Part shown: in pieces, positions 1-8,132 of the stretch
How the letters are laid out: every line of letters begins with the position of its first letter
Position numbering within the stretch: the stretch's first letter is position 1
The notes under the pieces: model-generated
What the model was told of the DNA's origin: nothing
Databases searched by the model: none
What the model saw: only the letters and a program-made list of their open reading frames with translations
From: an uncultured Desulfovibrio sp.
GTDB lineage: Bacteria > Desulfobacterota > Desulfovibrionia > Desulfovibrionales > Desulfovibrionaceae
Direction: 5' to 3'
DNA length: 64,000 bases
Assembly (NCBI GenBank): GCA_944327285.1
Contig: CALVHG010000003.1
Coordinates: 29,110 to 93,109 of the forward strand
Program-made: the position numbers and the translations under genes

Positions 1-387
1 AGGACGCTGGCTCAGGAAACGCCGCTGCTGTTGCTGGACGAGCTTTCGGCCGCCCTGGATGCCGCGCGCGCCGTGGCCCTTTTTGATGTGCTGGAACGGC
101 GTCGCCGTCGCGGCGCGGCCATCGTCATGGCCATACATGATTGCAGCCTTGCCGCGCTCTATGCCACGCGCCTTGTGGGGCTTCGGGAGGGCGTTGTTCT
201 TTTTGACGGGCCTGTGACCCGCGTTTTTACGGAGGAAAATCTTGCAGCTCTTTATGGAACGCCTTTGCGCGTGGTTGCCCATCCAGACAATGGGCAGCCG
301 CAGGCCCTTGTGGCGCAGACTTGCGGCCCCCCTGCTGATGGCAGTTTTGCTCCCGTCTCCCGCAGCGGCGGCTGTGTCCGTTCCTGA
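1..387 (+). CDS. ABC transporter ATP-binding protein, C-terminal part (FecE/BtuD type)
   Basis: This is the 3' end of an ATPase gene that begins before the window; the open frame runs from base 1. The fragment shows the Walker B stretch LLLLDE, the D-loop SAALD and the H-loop MAIHD, the usual order at the end of an ABC nucleotide-binding domain. It would power import of an iron-siderophore or corrinoid compound at the inner membrane. The role is inferred from the next gene, a class III substrate-binding protein whose start overlaps this frame. The signature motif and Walker A lie outside the window, so the substrate class rests on context. Confidence 0.85.
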   Translation, partial: RTLAQETPLLLLDELSAALDAARAVALFDVLERRRRRGAAIVMAIHDCSLAALYATRLVGLREGVVLFDGPVTRVFTEENLAALYGTPLRVVAHPDNGQPQALVAQTCGPPADGSFAPVSRSGGCVRS

Positions 388-1180
388 CGACAGGGGGCAT
401 ACTGTTGTGCTGCAACAGCCCGCGCAGCGTATTGTGCCGCTGTACGGGACTTTCAGCGCGCTTGTGTCGGCGCTCGGCGCCGGGGATCGGCTTGTGGCCC
501 GGACCAGCGCCGATAAGGGCAGCCCGCAGACGGCGTTCCTGCCTGTAGTGGGAACGCATATGGCTCCCAATATTGAACTGATCGCCTCGCTGCGGCCGGA
601 TATTGTGCTCCAGCTGGTGGGCCGCAAGGATGCCGCCATACAATCGGATACGCTGCGGGGGCTGGGTTTTCCCGTGCTGGATCTGAACGTGGCTTCTTTT
701 GACGATCTTTTCAGAGTTACACGCCTTCTAGGGCAAATTCTGGATAAAAATACCGAGGCCGAGGCCCTGTGCGCCCAGTGGCAGGCGCGTCTTGACGCTG
801 TCAGGGCCTCTCTTGCCGGGCGAGCGCCCGTGCGTGTCTTTTATGAAGTGCGTTATCCAAATCTGCTGGCGGCAGGGCGCGACAGCATCGTGAATGACAT
901 CATCGAGCATGCCGGGGGCGTCAATGTCGTTTCTCAGGATCGTAAGCTGGTCCGCTTCAATGAGGAAGCGCTGCTTGCGGCTGCGCCCGATGCCTATATC
1001 CTGCAACGTGGTCCTATGAATACCATGCCGGAAGCTCCGGATCGCCGCCCGCATTTTCAATCCCTGAAGGCCGTGCGACAGGGGCGCGTTCTGTGGGTCG
1101 AGGAAGATCGTTTCGCCCGTCCCGGACCCGCCTCCATTGACGCCGTCGAAGAACTGGCCCGCTGGCTGCATGGCAAGTAG
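290..1180 (+). CDS. Periplasmic substrate-binding protein of Fe-siderophore/cobalamin ABC importer
   Basis: The protein has a signal peptide (MGSRRPLWRR, then a hydrophobic stretch ending PSPAAAA) followed by a BtuF/FecB-type fold: an N-lobe beginning VSVPDDRGHTVVL with the typical PQRIVPL-like strand, and a C-lobe with a GGVNVV motif. It is expected to capture an iron chelate or corrinoid in the periplasm for the transporter whose ATPase ends just upstream. The ATG at 290 gives a compact signal peptide; in-frame ATG 254 and TTG 242 are alternatives, and all overlap the ATPase frame. Substrate cannot be told from sequence. Confidence 0.85.
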   Translation: MGSRRPLWRRLAAPLLMAVLLPSPAAAAVSVPDDRGHTVVLQQPAQRIVPLYGTFSALVSALGAGDRLVARTSADKGSPQTAFLPVVGTHMAPNIELIASLRPDIVLQLVGRKDAAIQSDTLRGLGFPVLDLNVASFDDLFRVTRLLGQILDKNTEAEALCAQWQARLDAVRASLAGRAPVRVFYEVRYPNLLAAGRDSIVNDIIEHAGGVNVVSQDRKLVRFNEEALLAAAPDAYILQRGPMNTMPEAPDRRPHFQSLKAVRQGRVLWVEEDRFARPGPASIDAVEELARWLHGK

Positions 1181-1184
1181 GCCT

Positions 1185-1332
1185 TAGAGCGTTTCAACCT
1201 TGAAAAAGGTGAAACGCGGGGCGGCAGCACAGCGCCGCCCGGCCCAAAGTGAGCGGAAAAAACGCGTTTTTTCCGCGAAACGACAGGGCGTATGGTTTGG
1301 AATGCAAAGCATTTCAAACTGAAATTGCTCTA
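1185..1332 (+). repeat. R1 element, full copy A
   Basis: This 148-bp intergenic element runs from TA-GAGCGTTTCA to TGAAATTGCTC-TA. It can fold into four hairpins: GCGTTTCA/TGAAACGC around a smaller stem, a GGCGGC/GCCGCC-type stem, a nearly loopless stem of GCGGAAAAAACG with its complement, and GAAATGC/GCATTTC near the end. Related copies occur at 3712, 6776, 23749, 30095, 33851, 35663, 41349, 41830, 62763 and 63926. It lies directly after the binding-protein stop codon. Confidence 0.9.
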
Positions 1333-1362
1333 ATAGAGCGGCTTTTGGGGAAGATGGGGGAG

Positions 1363-1494
1363 TTTGAGGGGGAAGAAGCTCCTTTTTGCCGCGAGCAGCG
1401 ACCCAACGGGCGGCCAAAGGCCGTGCTCGTCAGGCGACGCAGGAGCCTTACGGGCATCAACAGCAGAGCAAAGGGCTTTCTTCCCCCTCAAAAT
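1363..1494 (+). repeat. R2 element, copy 1
   Basis: This repeat is bounded by TTTGAGGGGGAAGAA and TTCTTCCCCCTCAAA, an inverted repeat at its ends. The interior has the shared block GGCCGTGCYCGTCAGGCGAC and CGGGCATC(A/G)ACAGCAGAGC. A close copy is at 35716-35843 and an inverted, more diverged copy at 23487-23634. It sits between R1 copy A and the hypE 3' end, so it may act as a transcript end for hypE. Confidence 0.8.
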
Positions 1495-1513
1495 ATACGA
1501 TTTTTGCTTGCTC

Positions 1514-2521
1514 TCAGCAAATCCGGGGGAGCTGTGCGCCTTCGAGCATGCCGAGCAGGCGCTGGCCGCCGATGGGGGTCGTAAGGCGGACTTGCGGCTT
1601 GCCTTCTTCCACGCGGCCGATGATGGCGGCCTCTCTGCCGTAGGGGCTTTTGCGCATGGCTTCGAGAGCTGCGTCGGCGTCGGCAGCGGGCAGGATGCAG
1701 ATGCATTTCCCCTCGTTGGCAAGATAGAGGGGGTCCAGTCCAAGAAAAGAGCAGCCGCTGCGCACGGATTCATGCACGGGGATGGCGCTTTCCTCAAGGA
1801 CGATGCTGACCTCGGACTGCTGGGCTATCTCGTTGAGCGTAGTCGCCAGACCGCCGCGCGTGGGATCGCGCAGAACGTGCACTTCTTCGACAGCATGCAG
1901 CACATTCTGCAGCATATTGTTGAGCGGCGCTGAATCGGACTGCACATCGGAAAGGAAGGAGAGTCCCTCGCGGTGCGCCATGATGGTAAGGCCATGATCG
2001 CCCATTGCCCCGCTGACGAGCACCACGTCGCCGGGCTTGGCGTTATGCCCGGAGGGAGCGGGATCGGCCGTGATAACGCCAATGCCGGTGGTATTGATGA
2101 AAATGCGGTCGCATGCGCCGCGCTGCACGACCTTGGTGTCGCCGGTGACAATCTGAACGCCCGCATGCTGCGCGGCTTCGGCCATGTCCTTGACGATGCG
2201 TTCCAGCGTTTCCACGGGCAGACCTTCCTCTATGATGAAGGCGCAGCTCAGGAAGCGGGGGCGGGCTCCCAGCATGGACACGTCGTTGACGGTGCCGTGA
2301 ACGGCCAGCGTGCCGATACTGCCGCCGGGAAAGAAAAGCGGGGTTACGGTATAGGAATCCGTGCTCATGGCAAGCGGCCCCTGCATATCCATTTCCAGCT
2401 GGGCGGCATCATCCATGCGATTCAGAATCGTATTGGAGAAATGACGCTGAAAGCAGTCGGCAATAAGGCGTTGCGATGCGCGGCCGCCGCTGCCCGCATC
2501 CAGCAGAATACAGTCTTCCAT
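1514..2521 (-). CDS. hypE: Hydrogenase maturation protein HypE
   Basis: HypE is an AIR-synthase/ThiL-like ATPase that dehydrates a thiocarbamoyl group on its own C-terminal cysteine to make the cyanide ligand of the [NiFe]-hydrogenase iron. The protein has 335 residues, the normal length, and ends in the diagnostic PRIC tail with the acceptor cysteine last. N-terminal LDAGSGGRASQRLI and the STDSYTVTPLFFPGG segment match the family. It lies 44 bp after hypD on the same strand, the usual hypDE pairing. Other hyp genes are not in the window. Confidence 0.97.
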   Translation of the reverse strand: MEDCILLDAGSGGRASQRLIADCFQRHFSNTILNRMDDAAQLEMDMQGPLAMSTDSYTVTPLFFPGGSIGTLAVHGTVNDVSMLGARPRFLSCAFIIEEGLPVETLERIVKDMAEAAQHAGVQIVTGDTKVVQRGACDRIFINTTGIGVITADPAPSGHNAKPGDVVLVSGAMGDHGLTIMAHREGLSFLSDVQSDSAPLNNMLQNVLHAVEEVHVLRDPTRGGLATTLNEIAQQSEVSIVLEESAIPVHESVRSGCSFLGLDPLYLANEGKCICILPAADADAALEAMRKSPYGREAAIIGRVEEGKPQVRLTTPIGGQRLLGMLEGAQLPRIC

Positions 2522-2565
2522 ATCGGATAAAATCCTTAAAGTGTTTCTTTAAAAAGAAGGATAAA

Positions 2566-3693
2566 TCAGGCAGGTATGCCATACTTGAAATAGGCGGCGC
2601 AACTGCCTTCCGTGGAAACCATACAGGGCCCCACGGGACTTGCCGGAGTGCAGACTTTGCCGAAAAGCGGGCATTGCGGCGGCGTGAGACGTCCACGCAG
2701 AACGTCGCCGCAGCGGCAGCCGGGCAGAGGAGGAACCTCCGGCAGGGTAATATTCAGACGCTGCGCTGCGTCGCGGTGGGTGTAGGCCGGGCGCAGTCCC
2801 AGACCGCTGAGGGGAATACGGCCTATGCCCCGCCAGAGGGCGTCGGCAGGCATGAAATATTCTTCGAGCAGCGAGCGGGCGCGCGGATTGCCCTCGTCGC
2901 CCACGGCGCGGGGATAGGCGTTGACAACGGCGGGCTTTTTGTCGCGAAGCTGCTCGGCCATGAGGCAGAGGGCAAGAAGGATATCGGCCGGTTCAAAGCC
3001 GCCGACAACGGCAGGGACGCCGTATTCTTCGGGCAGGAAAGCGTAGGGGGCCAGTCCCAGAATTGTGGAAACATGGCCGGGCAGGAGAAAGGCGTCTATG
3101 CCGCAGGCTGGAGCGTCGCCTGTCCGGGCGTCGTCCAGCAGGGCGCGCAGGGCAGGGGGAACCAGCTTGTGCAGGGAAAAGATGCAGAAGTTATCCAGCT
3201 TGCGCTGATCGGCCAGCATCAGGGTCGCGGCCACGGTCGGAGCCGTGGTCTCAAAGCCGATGGCAAGAAAGACCACGGTGGCGGACGGATTGGCGGCGGC
3301 CAGCGTCAGAGCATCCAGCGGCGAATAGACAATTTCAATACGCGCGCCCTGCGCCTGCGCATGCTTGAGAGTGTGTCCTCCGGGGCCGGGCACGCGCAGC
3401 AGATCGCCGAATGTGGCCAAAATAACGCCATCCCGGCCGGCCATGTCCAGAAAGGCGGCAACTTCGGCATCATGCGTCACGCAGACGGGACAGCCGGGAC
3501 CGGAAAGATGCTCCACGCCCGCGGGCAGGAGAGAACGCAGACCGCTGCGGAAGATGGAGACAGTATGCGTGCCGCACACTTCCATGAAGCGCATGCGCCT
3601 GCCGGGAATGTCGGAAAGCGCCTGCTCCAGTCGGGTCAGCAGGCGGCGGCAGAGTGCGGGGTCGGCAAAGCCGGCAAAGGGATGTTGACTCAT
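2566..3693 (-). CDS. hypD: Hydrogenase formation protein HypD
   Basis: HypD is the iron-sulfur scaffold on which the Fe(CN)2CO group of [NiFe]-hydrogenases is built, working with HypC and HypE. Seen here are the conserved CGTHT and GPGCPVC motifs in the first third and a cysteine-rich end (CRCGD, then QCPLFGKVC) that binds the 4Fe-4S cluster. The ATG at 3693 (MSQHPF), preceded by an AGGAAAA ribosome site, gives 375 residues, as expected. The open frame continues to 3840, but that extension is only a translation of R1 copy B and should not be annotated. Confidence 0.97.
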   Translation of the reverse strand: MSQHPFAGFADPALCRRLLTRLEQALSDIPGRRMRFMEVCGTHTVSIFRSGLRSLLPAGVEHLSGPGCPVCVTHDAEVAAFLDMAGRDGVILATFGDLLRVPGPGGHTLKHAQAQGARIEIVYSPLDALTLAAANPSATVVFLAIGFETTAPTVAATLMLADQRKLDNFCIFSLHKLVPPALRALLDDARTGDAPACGIDAFLLPGHVSTILGLAPYAFLPEEYGVPAVVGGFEPADILLALCLMAEQLRDKKPAVVNAYPRAVGDEGNPRARSLLEEYFMPADALWRGIGRIPLSGLGLRPAYTHRDAAQRLNITLPEVPPLPGCRCGDVLRGRLTPPQCPLFGKVCTPASPVGPCMVSTEGSCAAYFKYGIPA

Positions 3694-3711
3694 GGACGGA
3701 TTTTCCTGTTC

Positions 3712-3855
3712 TAGAGCAATTTCAGTTTGGAATGCTTCGCAGTTCAAACCACACGGCCTGTCTTTTGCGGAAAACGCTGTTTTTTCGCTCTGTTGGGGAC
3801 GGGCGGCGCTGTGCCGCCGCCTCGCTTTTACCTTTTTCAACGGTAAAACGCTCTA
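3712..3855 (-). repeat. R1 element, full copy B
   Basis: This copy is about 144 bp and is inverted relative to copy A. It begins TAGAGCAATTTCAGTTTG and ends AAAACGCTCTA, so TA again marks both edges. It sits 18 bp upstream of the hypD start codon, between argC and hypD. Its position could affect hypDE expression, either by ending argC transcripts or by supplying structure to the hypD leader. Confidence 0.9.
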
Positions 3856-3930
3856 TGTGCCGGGGAGTGTTTTGCGGAGACGACGCCGGGCGTCTTCTCC
3901 CGTGCTCCCGGAGACAAAGAAAGCGCGGGA

Positions 3931-3964
3931 GGGAAGAGGAAAACGCCGGCGTTTTCTTCTTCCC
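3931..3964 (-). terminator. Palindromic hairpin after argC
   Basis: Two 17-base arms (starting GGGAAGAGG and ending TTCTTCCC) are complementary except for one mismatch and meet without a spacer. The hairpin lies 21 bp past the argC stop. No clear U-tract follows, so it may protect the 3' end or pause transcription rather than act as a classical terminator. Confidence 0.5.
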
Positions 3965-3984
3965 TCTGTCGAAAACAGCGGTTG

Positions 3985-5043
3985 TTACGGCATCAGCGGC
4001 GCGCCTTCGAGCCCCGTTTCCACGGGCAGGCCGCACATGAGGTTGGCGTTGGCCAGCGCCTGCCCGGATGCGCCGCGGCAGAGATTGTCGATAGCCGACA
4101 CGATAATCAGGCGACGCGTCCGGGGATCGACCACAAGGCCGATATCGCAGAACATGGAGCCGCGCACATGGCGGGTTTCCGGCAGCTTGCCCTTGGGCAG
4201 CACGCGCACCCAGCGGCTGTTGCCCCAGGTTTCCATATAGGCTTCGTGGACAGCGTCCAGCGTGGTGTCCGACGCAAGCAGGCGCGTGTAGATGGTGGCC
4301 AGAATGCCGCGATTCATGGGGACAAGGTGCGGATTGAAGGAGACGGTGACATCCCGCCCGGCGACAAGAGAAACTTCCTGTTCGATTTCGGGCGTGTGGC
4401 GATGCTTGCCGAGACCGTAGGCCCGGAAGGTGTCGTTGACTTCGCAATACAGCGAGGTGACGACGGCCTTGCGTCCCGCGCCGGTTGTGCCGGATTTGGC
4501 GTCGATAACAATGCCGTCGGTGTCGATGAGGCCGTGCTTGAGCGCGGGGTACAGACCGAGGATGGACGCCGAGGGATAGCAGCCGGGATTGGCCACAAGC
4601 GAGGCGCGGGCGGCTTCGGCCGCGTAGAGTTCCGGCAGACCGTACACGGCGCGATGCAGGAGATGCTTGCGGGTATGCGGCACATACCATGCCTCATAGG
4701 TGTCGGCGTCGCGCAGGCGGAAGTCGGCGGAAAGGTCTACGACCTTTGTTCCGGCTTCCAGCAGGTCCGCGGCCATTTCCATAGCCTTGCCGTGGGGGAC
4801 GGCAAGAAAGACAACGTCGCAGTCCTGAGCGGCCGTCCGCGCGTTGAATTCGCTGATGACCACATCCGCGCCGGGGAGTTTTTCGAGGAAGGGGTAAAAA
4901 TCGCCGAGACGGCGGCCCGCTTCCGCGCGGGAGCAGGCCACGGTAAGGCGCATGCGGGGATGCGTTGCCAGCAGCCGCGCCAGTTCCATGCCTGTGTAGC
5001 CTGTGATGCCTACGAGGCCTACGTTGATGCTGCGTTCTTCCAT
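3985..5043 (-). CDS. argC: N-acetyl-gamma-glutamyl-phosphate reductase
   Basis: ArgC reduces N-acetylglutamyl-5-phosphate to the semialdehyde with NADPH in arginine synthesis. The N-terminal Rossmann motif GITGYTGMELARLL, the catalytic cysteine motif NPGCYPSA and the HRHTPEI histidine motif are all visible. The start at 5043 (MEERSIN) has an AGGAA site seven bases upstream; an ATG at 5067 is in frame but lacks a good ribosome site. With the chosen start the protein has 352 residues. It follows the DUF1844 gene closely and is probably cotranscribed with it. Confidence 0.96.
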   Translation of the reverse strand: MEERSINVGLVGITGYTGMELARLLATHPRMRLTVACSRAEAGRRLGDFYPFLEKLPGADVVISEFNARTAAQDCDVVFLAVPHGKAMEMAADLLEAGTKVVDLSADFRLRDADTYEAWYVPHTRKHLLHRAVYGLPELYAAEAARASLVANPGCYPSASILGLYPALKHGLIDTDGIVIDAKSGTTGAGRKAVVTSLYCEVNDTFRAYGLGKHRHTPEIEQEVSLVAGRDVTVSFNPHLVPMNRGILATIYTRLLASDTTLDAVHEAYMETWGNSRWVRVLPKGKLPETRHVRGSMFCDIGLVVDPRTRRLIIVSAIDNLCRGASGQALANANLMCGLPVETGLEGAPLMP

Positions 5044-5081
5044 GCGTTCCTTTCCTTTTGTGCTCATGTTCCGAAATCGAA

Positions 5082-5375
5082 CTATTTTTGCGTGCAGCAG
5101 TCGTTATTGCCGCAGCGGATGACGTACTTCATGCGCAGTTCGTACAGGATGCTGTCGAGGAGCTGACTTTCCTGCCGATCCAGATTGTTGCTTGTTTTCT
5201 GACGCAGCATTTCCAGAATGTCGATGCTGTGGCGCGCCATGCAGGGGTCCGTGCCGGTGGCGCCGGTTTCCGGGTTGGGCACTTCGCCCAGTTGCACCAG
5301 CGCGGAGGAGGCCAGCGAGATGATAAAGGTGGAGAAGGTGACTTCCGGCATGCCCGAAGGCTGGCTTTGACTCAT
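5082..5375 (-). CDS. DUF1844 domain protein
   Basis: This 97-residue protein matches the DUF1844 pattern: PEVTFSTFIISLASSALVQLGEVPNP near the start, then a helical part with IDILEMLRQKT and LLDSILYELRMKYV. No enzymatic motif is present and the family's function is unknown. It ends with a cysteine-bearing tail (CGNNDCCTQK). A GGAGA site precedes the ATG. It lies between the aminotransferase and argC; a terminator-like hairpin separates it from the former. Confidence 0.88.
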   Translation of the reverse strand: MSQSQPSGMPEVTFSTFIISLASSALVQLGEVPNPETGATGTDPCMARHSIDILEMLRQKTSNNLDRQESQLLDSILYELRMKYVIRCGNNDCCTQK

Positions 5376-5390
5376 AGCGGTGTTCTCCGT

Positions 5391-5414
5391 AAAAAAGCGC
5401 GGCGGCCGCCGCGC
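5391..5414 (-). terminator. Rho-independent terminator after the aminotransferase gene
   Basis: On the minus strand a nine-base stem, GCGCGGCGG with CCGCCGCGC, is followed by six T. It lies about 45 bp after the aminotransferase stop and only 16 bp before the DUF1844 start codon, leaving no room for a separate promoter. DUF1844-argC would therefore depend on read-through or on a promoter inside the aminotransferase gene. Confidence 0.75.
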
Positions 5415-5459
5415 CGGGGCCGGTTATGGCTTCGGCGCGGGGCCGCCCGCGTTGCAGTC

Positions 5460-6644
5460 TCAGGCGTGCGTCAGGGGCAGGGGCGTGCCGGGAGCGACGG
5501 CAAGCGCGGCATGATAGCCGGCAAGGCCCTGTTCGAGATAGTCGCGCGAGCCGCTGTGTCCGCCCGCTTCCTGAAGCGAGGCGGCCAGCGCGTGCAGGCC
5601 CGCCAGCACATCGGCCCAGTCCACCCAGCCCATGTGGCCGATACGGACAATGCGGCCCTTGAGATGATCCTGCCCTCCCGCCATATAGACGCCGTAGCGC
5701 TCGGCGGCAAGGCGCACAACTTCGTTGCCGTCCACCCCGGCGGGCAGGCGCACGCTGGTAATGCCCCAGGCAAAGTTCTGCGGCGCGAAAAGCTCCAGTC
5801 CCAGCGCCGCCACGCCGGTGCGCGTCAGCATGGTGAGCGCCCATTGCTTGCGGAAGACTGGCTCAAGACCGTTTTCGAGCAGCAGCTTCAGGCTTTCTTC
5901 CAGGCCCACAATAAGGCTGACGGGCGAGGTAAAGAGGGTTTGTCCCTTTTCCACGTTGGCCCGTTCCTTGGGCAGATTAAAGTAGAAGCAGCCGGAAGCG
6001 GTGGCTTCCGCTTTGCTCCAGGCCCGCGGCGAAAGCGCCAGCAGGGCCAGACCGGGCGGCAGCATGAGCCCTTTCTGGGAACCGGTAAGCAGGCAGTCCA
6101 CCCCCCATTCGTCCATGGGACAGGGCGAGAGGCCCACGCCGGAAATGCCGTCCACAACCAGCAGCACGTCTCTGGAACGCGTCAGCTGCGCGAGAGCTTC
6201 CACCGGATGAAGAACGCCGGTTGAGGTTTCGGAAAGTTGAACGAGCACGCCCCGGATGGCCGGATCGGCGTCCAGCGCCTGCCGGACGGCTTCGGGCGTT
6301 ACCGCCTGCCCCCACGGCACTTCGATGGATACGGTCGTCAGACCGCGCTGCTCGGCAATGGCGCGCCAGCGCTGACCAAATTTGCCGCCTTCGATGACAA
6401 GAACTTTTTCTCCCGGCGTAAAGAGACCGTGCACCGCGGCCGTCATGGCTCCCGTTCCCGAACAGGACAGAGGCAGAACCGGGCCCTGAGTGCCGAACAG
6501 GATGCGCAGCTGTTCCTGCACGCGGTGCATGATGGCTTTGAATTCGCTTTTGCGATGATGGATCATGTCATGGGCAAGCGCCAGACGAACACGTTCCGGC
6601 AACGGCGTGGGGCCGGGGGTCAGCAGACGGACTTTATTAAGCAT
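5460..6644 (-). CDS. PLP-dependent class-V aminotransferase (alanine/serine-glyoxylate type)
   Basis: The 394-residue protein belongs to the aminotransferase class-V family that includes alanine-glyoxylate and serine-pyruvate transaminases. It starts with the family motif LTPGPTPLPERV, has a phosphate-binding stretch SCSGTGAMTAA, the cofactor aspartate in VVDGISGVG and the Schiff-base lysine in TGSQKGLMLPPG. Desulfovibrio homologues are often labelled as a soluble hydrogenase subunit, a name that does not reflect the sequence. The amino donor and acceptor cannot be assigned. It is in front of DUF1844-argC but separated by a terminator. Confidence 0.9.
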   Translation of the reverse strand: MLNKVRLLTPGPTPLPERVRLALAHDMIHHRKSEFKAIMHRVQEQLRILFGTQGPVLPLSCSGTGAMTAAVHGLFTPGEKVLVIEGGKFGQRWRAIAEQRGLTTVSIEVPWGQAVTPEAVRQALDADPAIRGVLVQLSETSTGVLHPVEALAQLTRSRDVLLVVDGISGVGLSPCPMDEWGVDCLLTGSQKGLMLPPGLALLALSPRAWSKAEATASGCFYFNLPKERANVEKGQTLFTSPVSLIVGLEESLKLLLENGLEPVFRKQWALTMLTRTGVAALGLELFAPQNFAWGITSVRLPAGVDGNEVVRLAAERYGVYMAGGQDHLKGRIVRIGHMGWVDWADVLAGLHALAASLQEAGGHSGSRDYLEQGLAGYHAALAVAPGTPLPLTHA

Positions 6645-6775
6645 GGGAACTGTCCTTGCAGATAAACGGGAAAGCGGTTGTCTATCCTGATTTTTTTCGG
6701 GCAGGCGAGCCCTGCCCGTATCTCGTCAGCATATTTTTACAGGCCGGGCTCGTCAACAGAAAGGACGCTCCGGCT

Positions 6776-6868
6776 TAGAGCGTTTCGCCTTTGAAAAAGG
6801 TGAAAGGCCAGGCGGCGGCACAGCGCCGCCCGGCTCGAAGCGAGCGGAAAAACCGCGTTTTTCCGCAG
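6776..6868 (+). repeat. R1 element, copy C, 3' part missing
   Basis: The copy starts TTAGAGCGTTTCGCC and follows the R1 consensus through the third hairpin (GCGGAAAAACCGCG), then stops where an R3-type sequence begins. The end hairpin and right terminal repeat are missing. The fusion with R3 suggests a deletion or an insertion of one repeat into another. Confidence 0.8.
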
Positions 6869-6922
6869 AGATGAGGGGTTCCCTTCCCCCAAACAACTTA
6901 CGAATAGCGTTAACAGCCCCTA
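6869..6922. repeat. R3 element fragment ending at the rlmI stop codon
   Basis: Only the right arm (GAGGGGTTCCCTTCCCCCAA) and the right flank (CAACTTACGAATAGCG, then CCCCTAG) of R3 remain. The flank closely matches the one next to hemC at 29060-29089. As there, the terminal CTA is the stop codon of the neighbouring minus-strand gene. Confidence 0.75.
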
Positions 6923-8110
6923 GCTCATGTGGGCGATAAAGCACTTGAGATAGGCCGTTTCGGGCATGGCGCAATGGACGGGATGATCTTCCGGTTGTCC
7001 GCCCGCGTACAGGATGCGTCCCTGCCTGTGATTTTTGGCGGCGGCCAGCGCCACCAGCCCGCGCAGGGTTTCGGCGGGCAGATGATGGGAGCAGGAGCAG
7101 GAAACGAAAATACCGCCGGGCTCCAGCAGGCGCGCGGCAAGGGCGTTCGCCTTGCGATAGGCGGCTTTGCCCTGTTCGGCATCCTTGCGGCGCTTGATGA
7201 AGGCCGGAGGATCGAGACAGACCAGCCCGAAGCGACGACCTTCGTCGTATAACTGTTCCATGCAGGCAAAGGCGTCGCCGCACAGCCCCGCGATGGCGTC
7301 CGCATCGGCAAGACGCGGCGCATTGCGGGCGGCATTGCGCACGGCATAGTCTACGGCCGTCTGCGAGGCGTCGATGAAGGTGACGGAAGAGGCCCCGGCG
7401 CGGGCCGCCGTGCCGCCGAAGCCTCCGGCATAGGAAAAGATGTCGAGCACCTGCACGCCGTTTGCATAGCGCGCGGCTTCGGCCCTGTTGCGACGCTGAT
7501 CATAAAACCAGCCGGTTTTCTGCCCGGTACGACAGGGAGCAAGAAAGCGGCAGTCGTTTTCCGGCACATCCAGTTCTTCCGGCACGTCGCCTTCCATATC
7601 GTTTTCGCGCGCAAGGCCCTCCAGACTACGCGAAGCAAGGTCGTTGTCCCAGAGAATGGACGCGGGGGAGAGCAGGGAACGCAGGGCTTCCCGCAGCATG
7701 TCCTTGCGCGCTTCCATGCCTGCCGTGCCGATCTGTATCGTAAGGTGATCGCCGAAACGATCGACGACAAGACCTGGCAGCATGTCGCCCTCGCCGTGAC
7801 AGAGGCGGTAATAGGGAGCGTCGAAGCAGCGCTCGCGCAGCGCCAGCGCCGTTTCCAGCCGCTCGCGCAGCAGCGCGCCGTCCAGCGCCTGCCCGGCCTT
7901 GCGGCTGTAAATACGGGCGCAGATCAGGGAGTGCGGATTGACAAAGGCGCAACCCAGCGCCTGCCCGCGGGCATCGCGTACCAGCGCTTCCTCGCCCGGA
8001 GCAAAAGCGTTCAGCGGACTCTTGCTGACGTCTACTTCGTTACCGAAGACCCAGAGATGACCGGCGCGTAAGCGGCGATCCTCGCCCTTGCGGAGCCAGA
8101 GTTCTTTCAT
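6920..8110 (-). CDS. rlmI: 23S rRNA (cytosine-C5) methyltransferase, RlmI type
   Basis: RlmI-type enzymes methylate a 23S rRNA cytosine (C1962 in E. coli) using S-adenosylmethionine. The N-terminus is a PUA-like domain (LRKGEDRRLRAGHLWVF), the middle is a ferredoxin-like segment, and the C-terminal Rossmann fold shows motif I VLDIFSYAGGFG and motif IV DPPAFIKRRKD. The SCSCSHH stretch follows as in the family. Start ATG 8110 has an AAGGAA site, giving 396 residues. It is the last gene of the mutS operon, 22 bp after an AsmA-like gene. The exact target is inferred from family. Confidence 0.88.
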   Translation of the reverse strand: MKELWLRKGEDRRLRAGHLWVFGNEVDVSKSPLNAFAPGEEALVRDARGQALGCAFVNPHSLICARIYSRKAGQALDGALLRERLETALALRERCFDAPYYRLCHGEGDMLPGLVVDRFGDHLTIQIGTAGMEARKDMLREALRSLLSPASILWDNDLASRSLEGLARENDMEGDVPEELDVPENDCRFLAPCRTGQKTGWFYDQRRNRAEAARYANGVQVLDIFSYAGGFGGTAARAGASSVTFIDASQTAVDYAVRNAARNAPRLADADAIAGLCGDAFACMEQLYDEGRRFGLVCLDPPAFIKRRKDAEQGKAAYRKANALAARLLEPGGIFVSCSCSHHLPAETLRGLVALAAAKNHRQGRILYAGGQPEDHPVHCAMPETAYLKCFIAHMS

Positions 8111-8132
8111 GAAGTGTTCCTTACAGGTGTTG

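Noticed and set aside
1185-1332. R1 copies as classical rho-independent terminators only
   Set aside because: Some copies follow a clear separate terminator (copy G after ugd), the copies have defined TA edges and terminal inverted repeats, and one lies in the cca leader; termination may be a side effect.
3694-3840. Upstream extension of hypD
   Set aside because: The added residues are a translation of R1 copy B; similar peptides arise from other R1 copies in other frames. ATG 3693 has a ribosome site and gives the family length.
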